Shown: one piece after another, positions 8,454-15,141 of the stretch
Numbering within the stretch: the first letter of the stretch is position 1
Layout of the letters: each line of letters starts with the position of its first letter
From: Methanoplanus sp. FWC-SCC4
Lineage (GTDB): Archaea; Halobacteriota; Methanomicrobia; Methanomicrobiales; Methanomicrobiaceae
Assembly (NCBI RefSeq): GCF_032878975.1
Contig: NZ_CP043875.1
Span: forward strand, 496,001 to 560,000
DNA: 64,000 nucleotides
Direction of reading: 5' to 3'
Made by a program: the position numbers and the translations under genes
Notes under the pieces: generated by a model
What the model was told of the DNA's origin: nothing
Database searches by the model: none
The model's input: only the letters and a program-made list of their open reading frames with translations

Positions 8454-8981
8454 TTACCATGTCTCTTCATGGACATGTTCTTCAAGAGGCATTCTTTCGC
8501 TGCGATATTCGGGCAGGTTTCCGTGACCTACTGCAAGAAGGGCAACCGGTCTTGCGTGCTGTGGCAGGTCAAGTATTTCACATACCGTTTCATCGTCAAA
8601 AGCGCCTGTCCAACAGGTCTGAAGTCTGAGTGAATGAGCTGCAAGCATCATGTAGGTTGATGCTATTGTGGCATCTTCCATTGCATAGAGAATTCCTCTT
8701 TCACCATACTGTGACATTGATCGGACGTAATTTGTACAAACAACAAGTATGACAGGTGCTTTTTTTATGTGCTCCTGACCAAATGCTGCATCGGCCAAAT
8801 CCTCTCTGATGCCTTCATCAGTTACAATTACGACATCCCAGGATTCCCTGTTTCCCGCACTCGGAGCTGTACGTGCACATTTCAAGATGTACTGAATCTC
8901 TTCATCTTCGATTTCCAGCTCTGTGAAATCTCTCACGGATGAACGTGTGAAGAGAAAATCAAAAAATTCAGACGAGTTCAT
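8454..8981 (-). CDS. Nitroreductase-family flavoprotein
   Basis: 175 residues. It has the nitroreductase FMN-binding start RSSVRDF (about 13-19), a CARTAPSAGNRESWDVV segment (about 35-51) that contacts FMN and NAD(P)H in the family, and the ALLAVGHG segment near the C-terminus. Such enzymes are FMN-dependent oxidoreductases; the true substrate in methanogens is unknown. The start overlaps the stop of the 8968-9324 gene by 14 bases, so the two are translationally coupled. Confidence 0.88.
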   Translation of the reverse strand: MNSSEFFDFLFTRSSVRDFTELEIEDEEIQYILKCARTAPSAGNRESWDVVIVTDEGIREDLADAAFGQEHIKKAPVILVVCTNYVRSMSQYGERGILYAMEDATIASTYMMLAAHSLRLQTCWTGAFDDETVCEILDLPQHARPVALLAVGHGNLPEYRSERMPLEEHVHEETW

Positions 8982-9324
8982 TTTCAGATAACTTCTGCCA
9001 GGCTTCCTGTGCAGGAGTTGTGACTTTTGTAATTGCTATTCCTATCTGATTGGATGCGTCTGAAAAGTCCTCGTTTTCGATCATCTTTTTGACTTCGTCA
9101 ATGATTGATACGGCTTCGCTGAACTCTTTTGAACCTGTGGTTTTAAATCCAAGTTCCAGGTCTGACTGAAAGATATTAAGTAAAATATCAATCATTTTTT
9201 TTGCACCTGTTTTTTCAGCTCCTTTAAAGTCACTTAATACTGCTGTCATCTGTGATGCAGCGATCATATTAACCTTGGCGCGTTCTGCAAAAATGTAATT
9301 TTGAACTGCTTTTTTTGAATCCAT
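8968..9324 (-). CDS. Hypothetical helical protein
   Basis: 118 residues, predicted almost wholly alpha-helical, without membrane segments, cysteines or recognisable motifs. I do not recognise the family. The reading frame is real by its strong coupling (14-base overlap) to the downstream nitroreductase gene and by normal codon use. It may be a partner or small-molecule sensor for that enzyme, but nothing in the sequence proves it. Confidence 0.7.
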   Translation of the reverse strand: MDSKKAVQNYIFAERAKVNMIAASQMTAVLSDFKGAEKTGAKKMIDILLNIFQSDLELGFKTTGSKEFSEAVSIIDEVKKMIENEDFSDASNQIGIAITKVTTPAQEAWQKLSENELV

Positions 9325-9401
9325 CTCAATAACCCAACCTTACTCTCTCTAATAAAAGATAGAGGCTTTAATAATATTATTATAGCCTTTTTAAAACTTA
9401 T

Positions 9402-9683
9402 TTATTTTGAACCCTTTGAACCCTTAATGGATGAAGGTGAGCGTTTGATGCGTCTTCTAAATCTCGGGTCTACCTGTGGAGTACGTGAGCGGCTTGCTCT
9501 CTTTCCTCTTCCTCCTCTTCCGGCATCCTGTGATTTCTGCACTGCTCTTTTGAGTTTGGCACCTGATTTAAAGCGCTGGTTTGGACCTGGCTTTTTATAG
9601 CTGCCTTCTTTCTGAGGAACAAGTCTGATCTGACCTGATACACTTTTAATTTGAGTCCATGAACATGAACCGGTTTTTCCCAT
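9402..9683 (-). CDS. Small basic protein, DUF5350-like
   Basis: 93 residues, very rich in Lys, Arg, Gly and Ser. It starts MGKTGSCSW, has a middle SYKKPGPNQRFKSGAKLKRA, and ends in an Arg/Ser/Lys-rich tail (RFRRRIKRSPSSIKGSKGSK). I think this is the methanogen family DUF5350, but this is from memory. Composition and its place just after the eS1 gene suggest an RNA- or ribosome-associated role (inference). A GAGGAGTG ribosome-binding site is visible upstream. Confidence 0.7.
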   Translation of the reverse strand: MGKTGSCSWTQIKSVSGQIRLVPQKEGSYKKPGPNQRFKSGAKLKRAVQKSQDAGRGGRGKRASRSRTPQVDPRFRRRIKRSPSSIKGSKGSK

Positions 9684-9727
9684 TTTTCACACTCCTCTTT
9701 TAATTAATTGTTCTCTGTCTTAAGGCA

Positions 9728-10330
9728 TTAATGTGCTATTGCAGATTTTGCCTCAATTCCTTTTGATTTAATTACTTCGACGCGGCGTGTCGGGTGAATC
9801 TTCTTGACGTTCTTAAATACGTCGCGTGAGATTTCTCCCATAACCATGTCTTTTACAAACTGATCGTATGTCTGCTCTTTTGCCTTTGCAAGGATGTAAT
9901 CAGTAATTTCTTTTCTGATTGTGTGCTGCTGGCTTGCGTCTGCACGGTTGATTGTAAAGCAGGTTGTTGTGACACGGATTTTACGTCCGTCCTTTGTTGC
10001 TGCGAGAACAATGCTGTCAATTCTTGAAGTGCGGCGTTTTACCATTGCACGGAGGTAGTCTTTTGTGACTTCGTGTCCGACAAAGTCTGTGTATGCTGAG
10101 TCGCCTGCAACTTCGTTGACCTTGAATCTCATCTTGATGTTCTGTTTGGAATAGTCCTGTGTCATTTCGCCAAGTGTGGTCTGCATGACACGGCCGTATA
10201 CCTTCTCAGGTTCATCTGAAATTGTTTCGCCAAGGTAAGCCTTGTCGAATACTTCGGGAGCAAAGACTTTGAACCAGCTCTTTGCTTTCCATCCTTCTAC
10301 TCTTCTTCCTAATTGTTTCCTTTTTGCCAT
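9728..10330 (-). CDS. rps3ae: 30S ribosomal protein S3Ae (eS1)
   Basis: 200 residues, matching the archaeal/eukaryotic eS1 family at the expected length. It has WKAKSWFKVFAPEVFD near the N-terminus and RRTSRIDSIVLAATKDGRKI in the middle. eS1 sits at the platform of the small subunit near the mRNA exit. The ribosome-binding site GGTGA lies just upstream. It is the fourth gene in the order uS15 - DHH - pcc1 - eS1, an arrangement conserved in many euryarchaea. Confidence 0.95.
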   Translation of the reverse strand: MAKRKQLGRRVEGWKAKSWFKVFAPEVFDKAYLGETISDEPEKVYGRVMQTTLGEMTQDYSKQNIKMRFKVNEVAGDSAYTDFVGHEVTKDYLRAMVKRRTSRIDSIVLAATKDGRKIRVTTTCFTINRADASQQHTIRKEITDYILAKAKEQTYDQFVKDMVMGEISRDVFKNVKKIHPTRRVEVIKSKGIEAKSAIAH

Positions 10331-10412
10331 ATTTTCACCTCAATTTTTTATACGTCCTTTTTTGAAAGCACCTGCATGTGCGTTTTTTAAATCCTTTTCC
10401 GGAGATATTTCC

Positions 10413-10640
10413 CTATTTTTCTGAAATGTAACTGCAGACATCTTCAGATATCGAAAGGTTCATCAGATAATCATCGACTGATGCAATGATTGATCTTAGT
10501 TTATTGCCTTTGATTTCGGTTATTACTGTATTTCCTTTTGAATTTGTCTGCATTGACTTCAGGTTGTCTGAAGCAATTGCTTTTGCAACACATTCCGCAT
10601 TTCTGTGGTATGTTGTTATTTTACCTGATATCAGGGACAT
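10413..10640 (-). CDS. pcc1: KEOPS complex subunit Pcc1
   Basis: 75 residues, typical length for Pcc1, the small dimerising subunit of KEOPS, which with Kae1, Bud32 and Cgi121 adds threonylcarbamoyl to A37 of ANN-decoding tRNAs (t6A). Seen here are the AECVAKAIASDNL helix and the C-terminal SVDDYLMNLSISEDV. It starts 1 base after the DHH gene stop. The Sua5-type enzyme that supplies the t6A precursor is also in this window at 18190-18765. Confidence 0.85.
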   Translation of the reverse strand: MSLISGKITTYHRNAECVAKAIASDNLKSMQTNSKGNTVITEIKGNKLRSIIASVDDYLMNLSISEDVCSYISEK

Positions 10641-10641
10641 T

Positions 10642-11856
10642 TTAGGTCAATGCCTCCTTCACTTCATTTTTGAAGATTGAAAGTCCGTCTTCTCCAAATA
10701 TTCCGCCTGCCCGTGAGAAGTGACCTCCTCCGCTACCGCCTGTTTTCTCTGCAAGATTTTTCATAAATTCCGATAAGTCAAATTCTACTCCCGGAGGACA
10801 TCTGGCTGATACCGAATAATTATCATCATTTCTTGCAATTGTGAAAACCGGTGTATTGTACAGACCGTTGTTTGAGATAGTGTCTGCAACGCAGCTTGAA
10901 ACCGACGGCTTGGATATTTCAAAGACAGGAAGCTCTTCTTCTATTGTTTTTGCAGAATTAATTTCAGATATTACATTTAAGCGGTGTTTTATTGCAATCT
11001 CCCATGCTTCTTTTACATTTTCAGTATTTCTAAGGCATAGTGTTACTCCAAGGCCGCCCCTGTTTGATAATCCGCATGATTCAACTACAGCCGCCAGACT
11101 GTGTGCATCATGTATTACTCCTCTTTCGAGTTCGTATGTGTTGCCCCATAAAGACTGCATTGCAGTTTCGTTGGTTTTTTCGGCAATTTTGAGGATAATC
11201 ATTGAGTTTAAATCTTCATATCTGTAATCGTCATCATCAGAGTATTTAAGGAGAATTTCATCAACAGAATCTAAATTCCCGCTTATGCCGGGCAGGTAGG
11301 GGTCTGTTGCCGTATAGAGTTTCTCTCTTGTATCTCTTCCTGCAAGGGTAAGTCCCCTTTTAGGTACGATGATTTGATTTCCAATTCCTTCTGTTACAAT
11401 TTCCTGGTTTTTGCCTGATATAGTCTGTTTGTCCCCGATCATTCCGAGGATTGCCAGACCACACAAATCTCTGTTGTCTCCCATATGGTTTGCAACGAGA
11501 TAGGCAAGACCTGATGAGGAAAGCTCTTTTTCTCCGTCAATGTTGTGAAGGCGTGGATTTATGTGATATTCACCATTGAAATAAGGGACATGATGGTCTA
11601 TCACCACTGTGTCATCCGGAAGTTCTTCTAAGGATGCACCAAGGTCACACAGGAGAGTGGGTTCATCATTTTTGATGTCATCAGATGAGATACGATTTTT
11701 GATCGTCAGGTGAAATTTCTTCCCCAGCCTGTGAAGTGCATGACACATTATCGTGGCTGAAGCTATTCCATCTGCATCGTGATGCCCGTATACTCTCACA
11801 AACTCAGTTTCTGAGAGTTTTTCTGCGATATGACCTGCAGCGGCTTCAATGGACAT
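10642..11856 (-). CDS. Archaeal RecJ-like DHH phosphoesterase
   Basis: 404 residues. DHH-family motifs are intact: GHHDADGIAS (about 24-33), CDLGAS (about 70-75), VIDHHVPYF (about 85-93) and LGMIGDK. The C-terminal DHHA1-type glycine-rich GGSGGGHFSRAGG is near residues 372-384. Archaeal RecJ homologs are single-strand exonucleases, some bound to the replicative GINS/CMG complex. All expected metal ligands seem present, so it should be catalytically active. It is co-transcribed with uS15 (9-base gap) and pcc1 (1-base gap). Confidence 0.88.
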   Translation of the reverse strand: MSIEAAAGHIAEKLSETEFVRVYGHHDADGIASATIMCHALHRLGKKFHLTIKNRISSDDIKNDEPTLLCDLGASLEELPDDTVVIDHHVPYFNGEYHINPRLHNIDGEKELSSSGLAYLVANHMGDNRDLCGLAILGMIGDKQTISGKNQEIVTEGIGNQIIVPKRGLTLAGRDTREKLYTATDPYLPGISGNLDSVDEILLKYSDDDDYRYEDLNSMIILKIAEKTNETAMQSLWGNTYELERGVIHDAHSLAAVVESCGLSNRGGLGVTLCLRNTENVKEAWEIAIKHRLNVISEINSAKTIEEELPVFEISKPSVSSCVADTISNNGLYNTPVFTIARNDDNYSVSARCPPGVEFDLSEFMKNLAEKTGGSGGGHFSRAGGIFGEDGLSIFKNEVKEALT

Positions 11857-11865
11857 ATTATAAAA

Positions 11866-12324
11866 TTACTTTGATAACAGGAACTCCGCTGTGTCTGGCT
11901 TGTATGTCCAGCCAGCCGGCATTTTGCCTGCCTTCACGTAATATTTACCGAGTCTGCGCACCTTTGCTTCTGTGAGATGAAGCTGGCGCTTGTTGTGAAC
12001 ATCTTTTTTGTTTTCGGCAATGTGCTTTCTCATTCCCAGAGCCTTAACAATGAGGTTTCTAAGATCTTCAGGAATGTCTGATGCAAGACCATTTTCTTCG
12101 AGAAGCTGATCTACACGCTTTCCTGTTGCAAGCTTTACGCTTGGTACGCCATACTTGTCACGGAGGATTAATCCGATCTCTGCACTGGATTTACCCTCTT
12201 TTCTGAGAGCAATGATTATTTTCTGGATCTCTGCTGTGTCCTTGTTGGACCATTCAGGTGCCTCTGTGCGAAGCGGACATACAGACTTTGATGTTCCGCG
12301 TCGGCGGGCATGCATTCGTGCCAT
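11866..12324 (-). CDS. rps15: 30S ribosomal protein S15 (uS15)
   Basis: 152 residues, the archaeal long form: an N-terminal extension beginning MARMHARRRGTSKS precedes the bacterial-like core with the helix LRNLIVKALGMRKHI and C-terminal HNKRQLHLTEAKVRRLGKYY. It is the first gene of the operon. A TATA box (12351-12360) and a GGTGGTGA ribosome-binding site lie directly upstream, implying a short leader. Confidence 0.96.
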   Translation of the reverse strand: MARMHARRRGTSKSVCPLRTEAPEWSNKDTAEIQKIIIALRKEGKSSAEIGLILRDKYGVPSVKLATGKRVDQLLEENGLASDIPEDLRNLIVKALGMRKHIAENKKDVHNKRQLHLTEAKVRRLGKYYVKAGKMPAGWTYKPDTAEFLLSK

Positions 12325-12350
12325 ATTTCACCACCAATATTTTTAAGATA

Positions 12351-12360
12351 CTTATATATT
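12351..12360 (-). promoter_or_regulatory. TATA box of the uS15 operon
   Basis: The minus strand reads AATATATAAG, close to the archaeal consensus, about 30 bases upstream of the uS15 ATG at 12324. The start of transcription would fall just before the GGTGGTGA ribosome-binding site. Confidence 0.55.
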
Positions 12361-12374
12361 CCCTGATTTCAGGG
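12361..12374. repeat. Palindrome behind the uS15 promoter
   Basis: CCCTGA-TT-TCAGGG, a perfect 6-base inverted repeat with a 2-base centre, abuts the uS15 TATA box on its upstream side. It could be a factor-binding site for the minus-strand operon or for the plus-strand RNA that starts about 60 bases away. Confidence 0.3.
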
Positions 12375-12402
12375 GTTGTTATTTCCAAACGAATTAACCT
12401 GA

Positions 12403-12414
12403 TTTAGATTATTT
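12403..12414 (+). promoter_or_regulatory. TATA-like box for the candidate RNA gene
   Basis: TTTAGATTATTT centred about 23-26 bases before the proposed 5' end at 12431-12432, the normal archaeal spacing. AACCTGA lies on its upstream side where a BRE would be. Visual judgement only. Confidence 0.35.
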
Positions 12415-12430
12415 CAATTTGAAACAAACG

Positions 12431-12539
12431 TGTAAGTCCACAAAAAGAGTCATAACTGACTATTTTGTAATCCCAGAGCCCGATTATTCCGGGCAGTGCC
12501 TTTCATTGTATCAGGACACGTCGGACTTACTTTTTTTTT
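12431..12539 (+). ncRNA. Candidate structured small RNA, closed by an 8-bp stem
   Basis: GTAAGTCC (12432-12439) pairs exactly with GGACTTAC (12523-12530), and a run of nine T follows at once (12531-12539). Inside are three local hairpins. P2 is CAAAA/TTTTG (12441-12445 with 12463-12467) enclosing AGTCA/TGACT (12448-12452 with 12457-12461). P3 is GCCCG/CGGGC (12478-12482 with 12490-12494). P4 is GTGCCT with AGG-CAC (12496-12501 with 12513-12519, one bulged A). Together they form a four-way junction. There is no ORF, and a TATA-like box lies at the right distance. It does not look like 5S, SRP, RNase P or tRNA, and I do not recognise the class. Confidence 0.55.
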
Positions 12540-12726
12540 AGTCAGCACATTATTTCAGTGCTATATGTAATGGGATATATTATGAGATAAAAGGATCGTC
12601 TTATCCGAAGGTTGTCCCTGATGGATTTAATGTTTTTCTTCTTTTTAATCTCCCTGATATTGTTTTGTTTTACATTAAAAAATAAGTTTTATCATCAGAG
12701 AACTCCAAATTAAAGATTGTATATCT

Positions 12727-12797
12727 GCGATAATGGTCTAGCGGCATGACAGTGGCTTCCCAAGCCTCTAACCCGGGTTCGATCCCCGGTTATCGCA
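12727..12797 (+). tRNA. tRNA-Gly (anticodon CCC)
   Basis: Full cloverleaf: acceptor GCGATAA/TTATCGC, anticodon loop TTCCCAA (anticodon CCC), T-arm CCGGG-TTCGATC-CCCGG, discriminator A. The anticodon stem has one T-T mismatch. No intron and no encoded CCA. Confidence 0.96.
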
Positions 12798-12828
12798 TAC
12801 AAACCATAACTGATTCTGATGATTAATT

Positions 12829-13224
12829 TCATTTTTCTGTGCTTTTTTCCCTGTAATTTTCGATTGCCTTGTGAAGAGCATCAGCCGCAAGGTTTGAGCA
12901 GTGCATTTTTCTTGGTGGCAGACCTTCAAGTTCATCGGCAACATCCTGTCTGGTGATTTTTAAGGCCTCCTCAATATTTTTTCCTTTGGCAAGTTCTGTA
13001 ACCATGCTTGCGGTTGCAATTGCAGAACCGCATCCGAATGTTTTGAATTTTATATCGGTGATGGTTTCATTTTCTACTTTTATGGAAACTTCCATGAGAT
13101 CCCCGCATACGGGATTTCCTACGCGTCCTACTCCGTCAGGATTTTCTATGCTTCCCACATTTTTTGGATCCATAAAGTGTTCCATTACTTTTTTTGAGTA
13201 ACCAATCTGAGGTACATCTTCCAT
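12829..13224 (-). CDS. iscU: Iron-sulfur cluster scaffold IscU/NifU-N type
   Basis: 131 residues from the ATG at 13224, chosen because GGAGAG precedes it and the 20-residue upstream extension has no family match. The three cluster cysteines are present: NPVCGD (C40, with the conserved Asp next), FGCGSA (C65) and MHCSNLA (C109). IscU assembles [2Fe-2S] clusters for transfer to apoproteins. It starts 10 bases after the stop of the IscS-like gene, so the two form a pair, as in Archaeoglobus fulgidus. Confidence 0.93.
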   Translation of the reverse strand: MEDVPQIGYSKKVMEHFMDPKNVGSIENPDGVGRVGNPVCGDLMEVSIKVENETITDIKFKTFGCGSAIATASMVTELAKGKNIEEALKITRQDVADELEGLPPRKMHCSNLAADALHKAIENYREKSTEK

Positions 13225-13234
13225 TTTATCTCTC

Positions 13235-14389
13235 CTACATTGCAGTAATTTTACGCAGACGCTCCACAGTACCTTTGACTGCATCGGCTACGTATGGGAC
13301 CTCTTCCATTGTATTCAGACGTCCAAGAGTTATTATCATTGATCCGTGTGCTTCTTCGTGTTTTAGCCCAATTCCGATGAGGACGTGGGATGGTTCAAGG
13401 GTTCGTGATGAACATGCCGAGCCGGTTGTAACCTGAATGCCATATCCTGCATCAAGGTTTAACAAAATACTCTCGCCTTCCACACGCCAGAACCGAAAAC
13501 TCAGATGACCCGGAAGGCGATATGTAGGATGGCCTGTCAGATAAGAATCCTCTATTTTGAGGATCACGGATTTATATGCATCTCCAATTTTTTGAAGTCT
13601 TTTTGCTTCAGATGTCATCTCTTTTGAAGCGATATGTGCAGCTTCTCCCATCCCGGCTATTGCAAAAATGTTCTCTGTTCCTGATCTAAGTCCTCTTTCC
13701 TGCCCTCCCCCTGGCAAAATAGTTTGAATCCTGATACCTTTTTTTACGTAAAGAGCTGCTGCACCTCTTGGACCATACATGTCATTTGAAGAGATTGTCA
13801 TGAGGTCAATATCCTCTTTTTGTACATCAACAGGAATATTTCCTGCAGCAGCGGTGGCATTTACATGCAGAAACTGTCCGTTTTCATGGACTATTTTGCT
13901 GATCTCTTTAATCGGCTCTATCGTTCCTATTTCGTCACTGGCATAGTTGACAGATGTAATTATCGTGTCTTTTGTGACCGTTTCAGAAAGTTTTTCAAGG
14001 TCTATTGTTCCGTATTCATCCACAGGGACTGTTTCATAAGTATAACCTGATTTTTGGAGTTCTTTCATTGGATTTAAAACAGAAATGTGTTCAATAGTGC
14101 TTGATACAACTTTTTGACCGGTTTTTTTGTTCCTGAGAGCAGTGCCCCTTATTGCCATATTGTTTGATTCGGTAGAACTGCCTGTGAAAATTATTGTAGA
14201 GGGGCTTTCTGCATTGATTAACGAAGATACTTTGCTCCTTGCTTCTTCCAGGGCATGCTTTGCCTCCAGACCTTTCGAATGAAGTGAAGACGGATTGCCG
14301 TAACTCTCTGTCAGATATTTTTTTGCGAATTCAAACACTCTTTGTTCAACAGGCCTTGCAGACGTCAGGTCAAGGTAGATCTTTCTCAT
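13235..14389 (-). CDS. IscS/NifS-like protein lacking the PLP lysine
   Basis: 384 residues, full length for a class V cysteine desulfurase, with the mobile-loop cysteine in TGSACSS (C326) and the conserved EH (H101). However, the PLP Schiff-base site, normally S-x-H-K-x-x-G-P-K-G, reads SSNDMYGPRG, so Asp 203 replaces Lys. The Asp that binds the PLP ring nitrogen is Asn 177 (HVNATAAAG), and the usual NNEIG is SDEIG. It therefore should not bind PLP or desulfurate cysteine. A. fulgidus IscS has the same lysine-to-aspartate change and is reported inactive, with its cysteine acting as a cluster ligand with IscU. Expect a similar assembly-partner role here. Confidence 0.9.
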   Translation of the reverse strand: MRKIYLDLTSARPVEQRVFEFAKKYLTESYGNPSSLHSKGLEAKHALEEARSKVSSLINAESPSTIIFTGSSTESNNMAIRGTALRNKKTGQKVVSSTIEHISVLNPMKELQKSGYTYETVPVDEYGTIDLEKLSETVTKDTIITSVNYASDEIGTIEPIKEISKIVHENGQFLHVNATAAAGNIPVDVQKEDIDLMTISSNDMYGPRGAAALYVKKGIRIQTILPGGGQERGLRSGTENIFAIAGMGEAAHIASKEMTSEAKRLQKIGDAYKSVILKIEDSYLTGHPTYRLPGHLSFRFWRVEGESILLNLDAGYGIQVTTGSACSSRTLEPSHVLIGIGLKHEEAHGSMIITLGRLNTMEEVPYVADAVKGTVERLRKITAM

Positions 14390-14398
14390 TTTCCCTCT

Positions 14399-14758
14399 TT
14401 AGAATGTAATCACGGAATCAGCCTCAATTGCAAGATCATTTAATGTTGCAGCTCCTGCAATCTTTATTCCCTCAATGAAATCCCCTCTTTCAAGCCCAAG
14501 CAACTGTGTACTTTGTTCACATACATAGAATGTAATGCCGGCATCTTTCGCCTGGTCTATTACATCTTTTAAGGATGGAAATGATCCTATTTTGATCTGC
14601 TCTGCCTCGCCTTTTTTCATGACCGTGATCCCTTTGATCATGAAATATATGTCAGCCTCAATATCCATTGCAACCGCTGTTGTGGCAAGGATAAAAGGAG
14701 CATAGAGTCTTTCAGGTGTGTCTGTTCCACTTGTCTGAACATATAGAATTTTTGGCAT
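14399..14758 (-). CDS. DsrE/DsrF-like sulfur-transfer protein
   Basis: 119 residues with the DsrE fold pattern: MPKILYVQTSGTDTPERLYAPF at the start and ITFYVCEQSTQLLG with a single Cys 80 where DsrE-family proteins hold a persulfide. It probably relays sulfur between the TusA-like protein and the IscS/IscU pair (inference from order). The start overlaps the tusA-like stop by one base and it ends 10 bases before the IscS-like gene. Confidence 0.82.
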   Translation of the reverse strand: MPKILYVQTSGTDTPERLYAPFILATTAVAMDIEADIYFMIKGITVMKKGEAEQIKIGSFPSLKDVIDQAKDAGITFYVCEQSTQLLGLERGDFIEGIKIAGAATLNDLAIEADSVITF

Positions 14759-15000
14759 TATTTATTCCTCCTGATAAAAAAAGTCAATATTCCGTCATTA
14801 TTTTCAAACTTTAGAATCTCATGCCCTGACCTTTTTGCCCATCTCAGGATATCCTCTTCTGCCGCCGGGTCATCGGCTTCAACTTTAAGTACCTGGCCCG
14901 GTTTGATTTTTTCAATCTCTTCTTTTGTCATTGAAATGGGCATGGGGCAGTAAAGACCGATGCAGTCAAGTTCAGCATCGGCACTGATTTCTGAATCCAT
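14758..15000 (-). CDS. TusA/SirA-like sulfur carrier
   Basis: 80 residues with the hallmark CPMP motif (C18-P21, in LYCPMPISMTKEEI) and the usual beta-alpha-beta-alpha layout. An additional Cys 13 is close by. TusA-family proteins carry persulfide sulfur on the CPxP cysteine. It is first in an operon tusA - dsrE - iscS-like - iscU, all transcribed on the minus strand, and points to a sulfane-sulfur supply for cluster assembly that avoids a PLP-dependent desulfurase. Confidence 0.88.
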   Translation of the reverse strand: MDSEISADAELDCIGLYCPMPISMTKEEIEKIKPGQVLKVEADDPAAEEDILRWAKRSGHEILKFENNDGILTFFIRRNK

Positions 15001-15141
15001 GGATTTTGTATAACCCCCCTGTATTTCACCGGCATTAATCTAATATCCGGAAGATGAGTCCCCATATAAATTTATGAGCATAAAAATCTTGTTGAGAATC
15101 AGTTTTTATAAAGACTGTTATGATGAATTAAAAAACATGCA

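Noticed and set aside
12431-12539. Candidate RNA as 5S, SRP or RNase P RNA
   Set aside because: Too short for SRP or RNase P RNA, and it lacks the conserved 5S loops; kept only as an unknown RNA.
13225-13284. 20-residue N-terminal extension of IscU
   Set aside because: Overlaps the IscS-like gene's end, and the ribosome-binding site GGAGAG fits the internal ATG at 13224.
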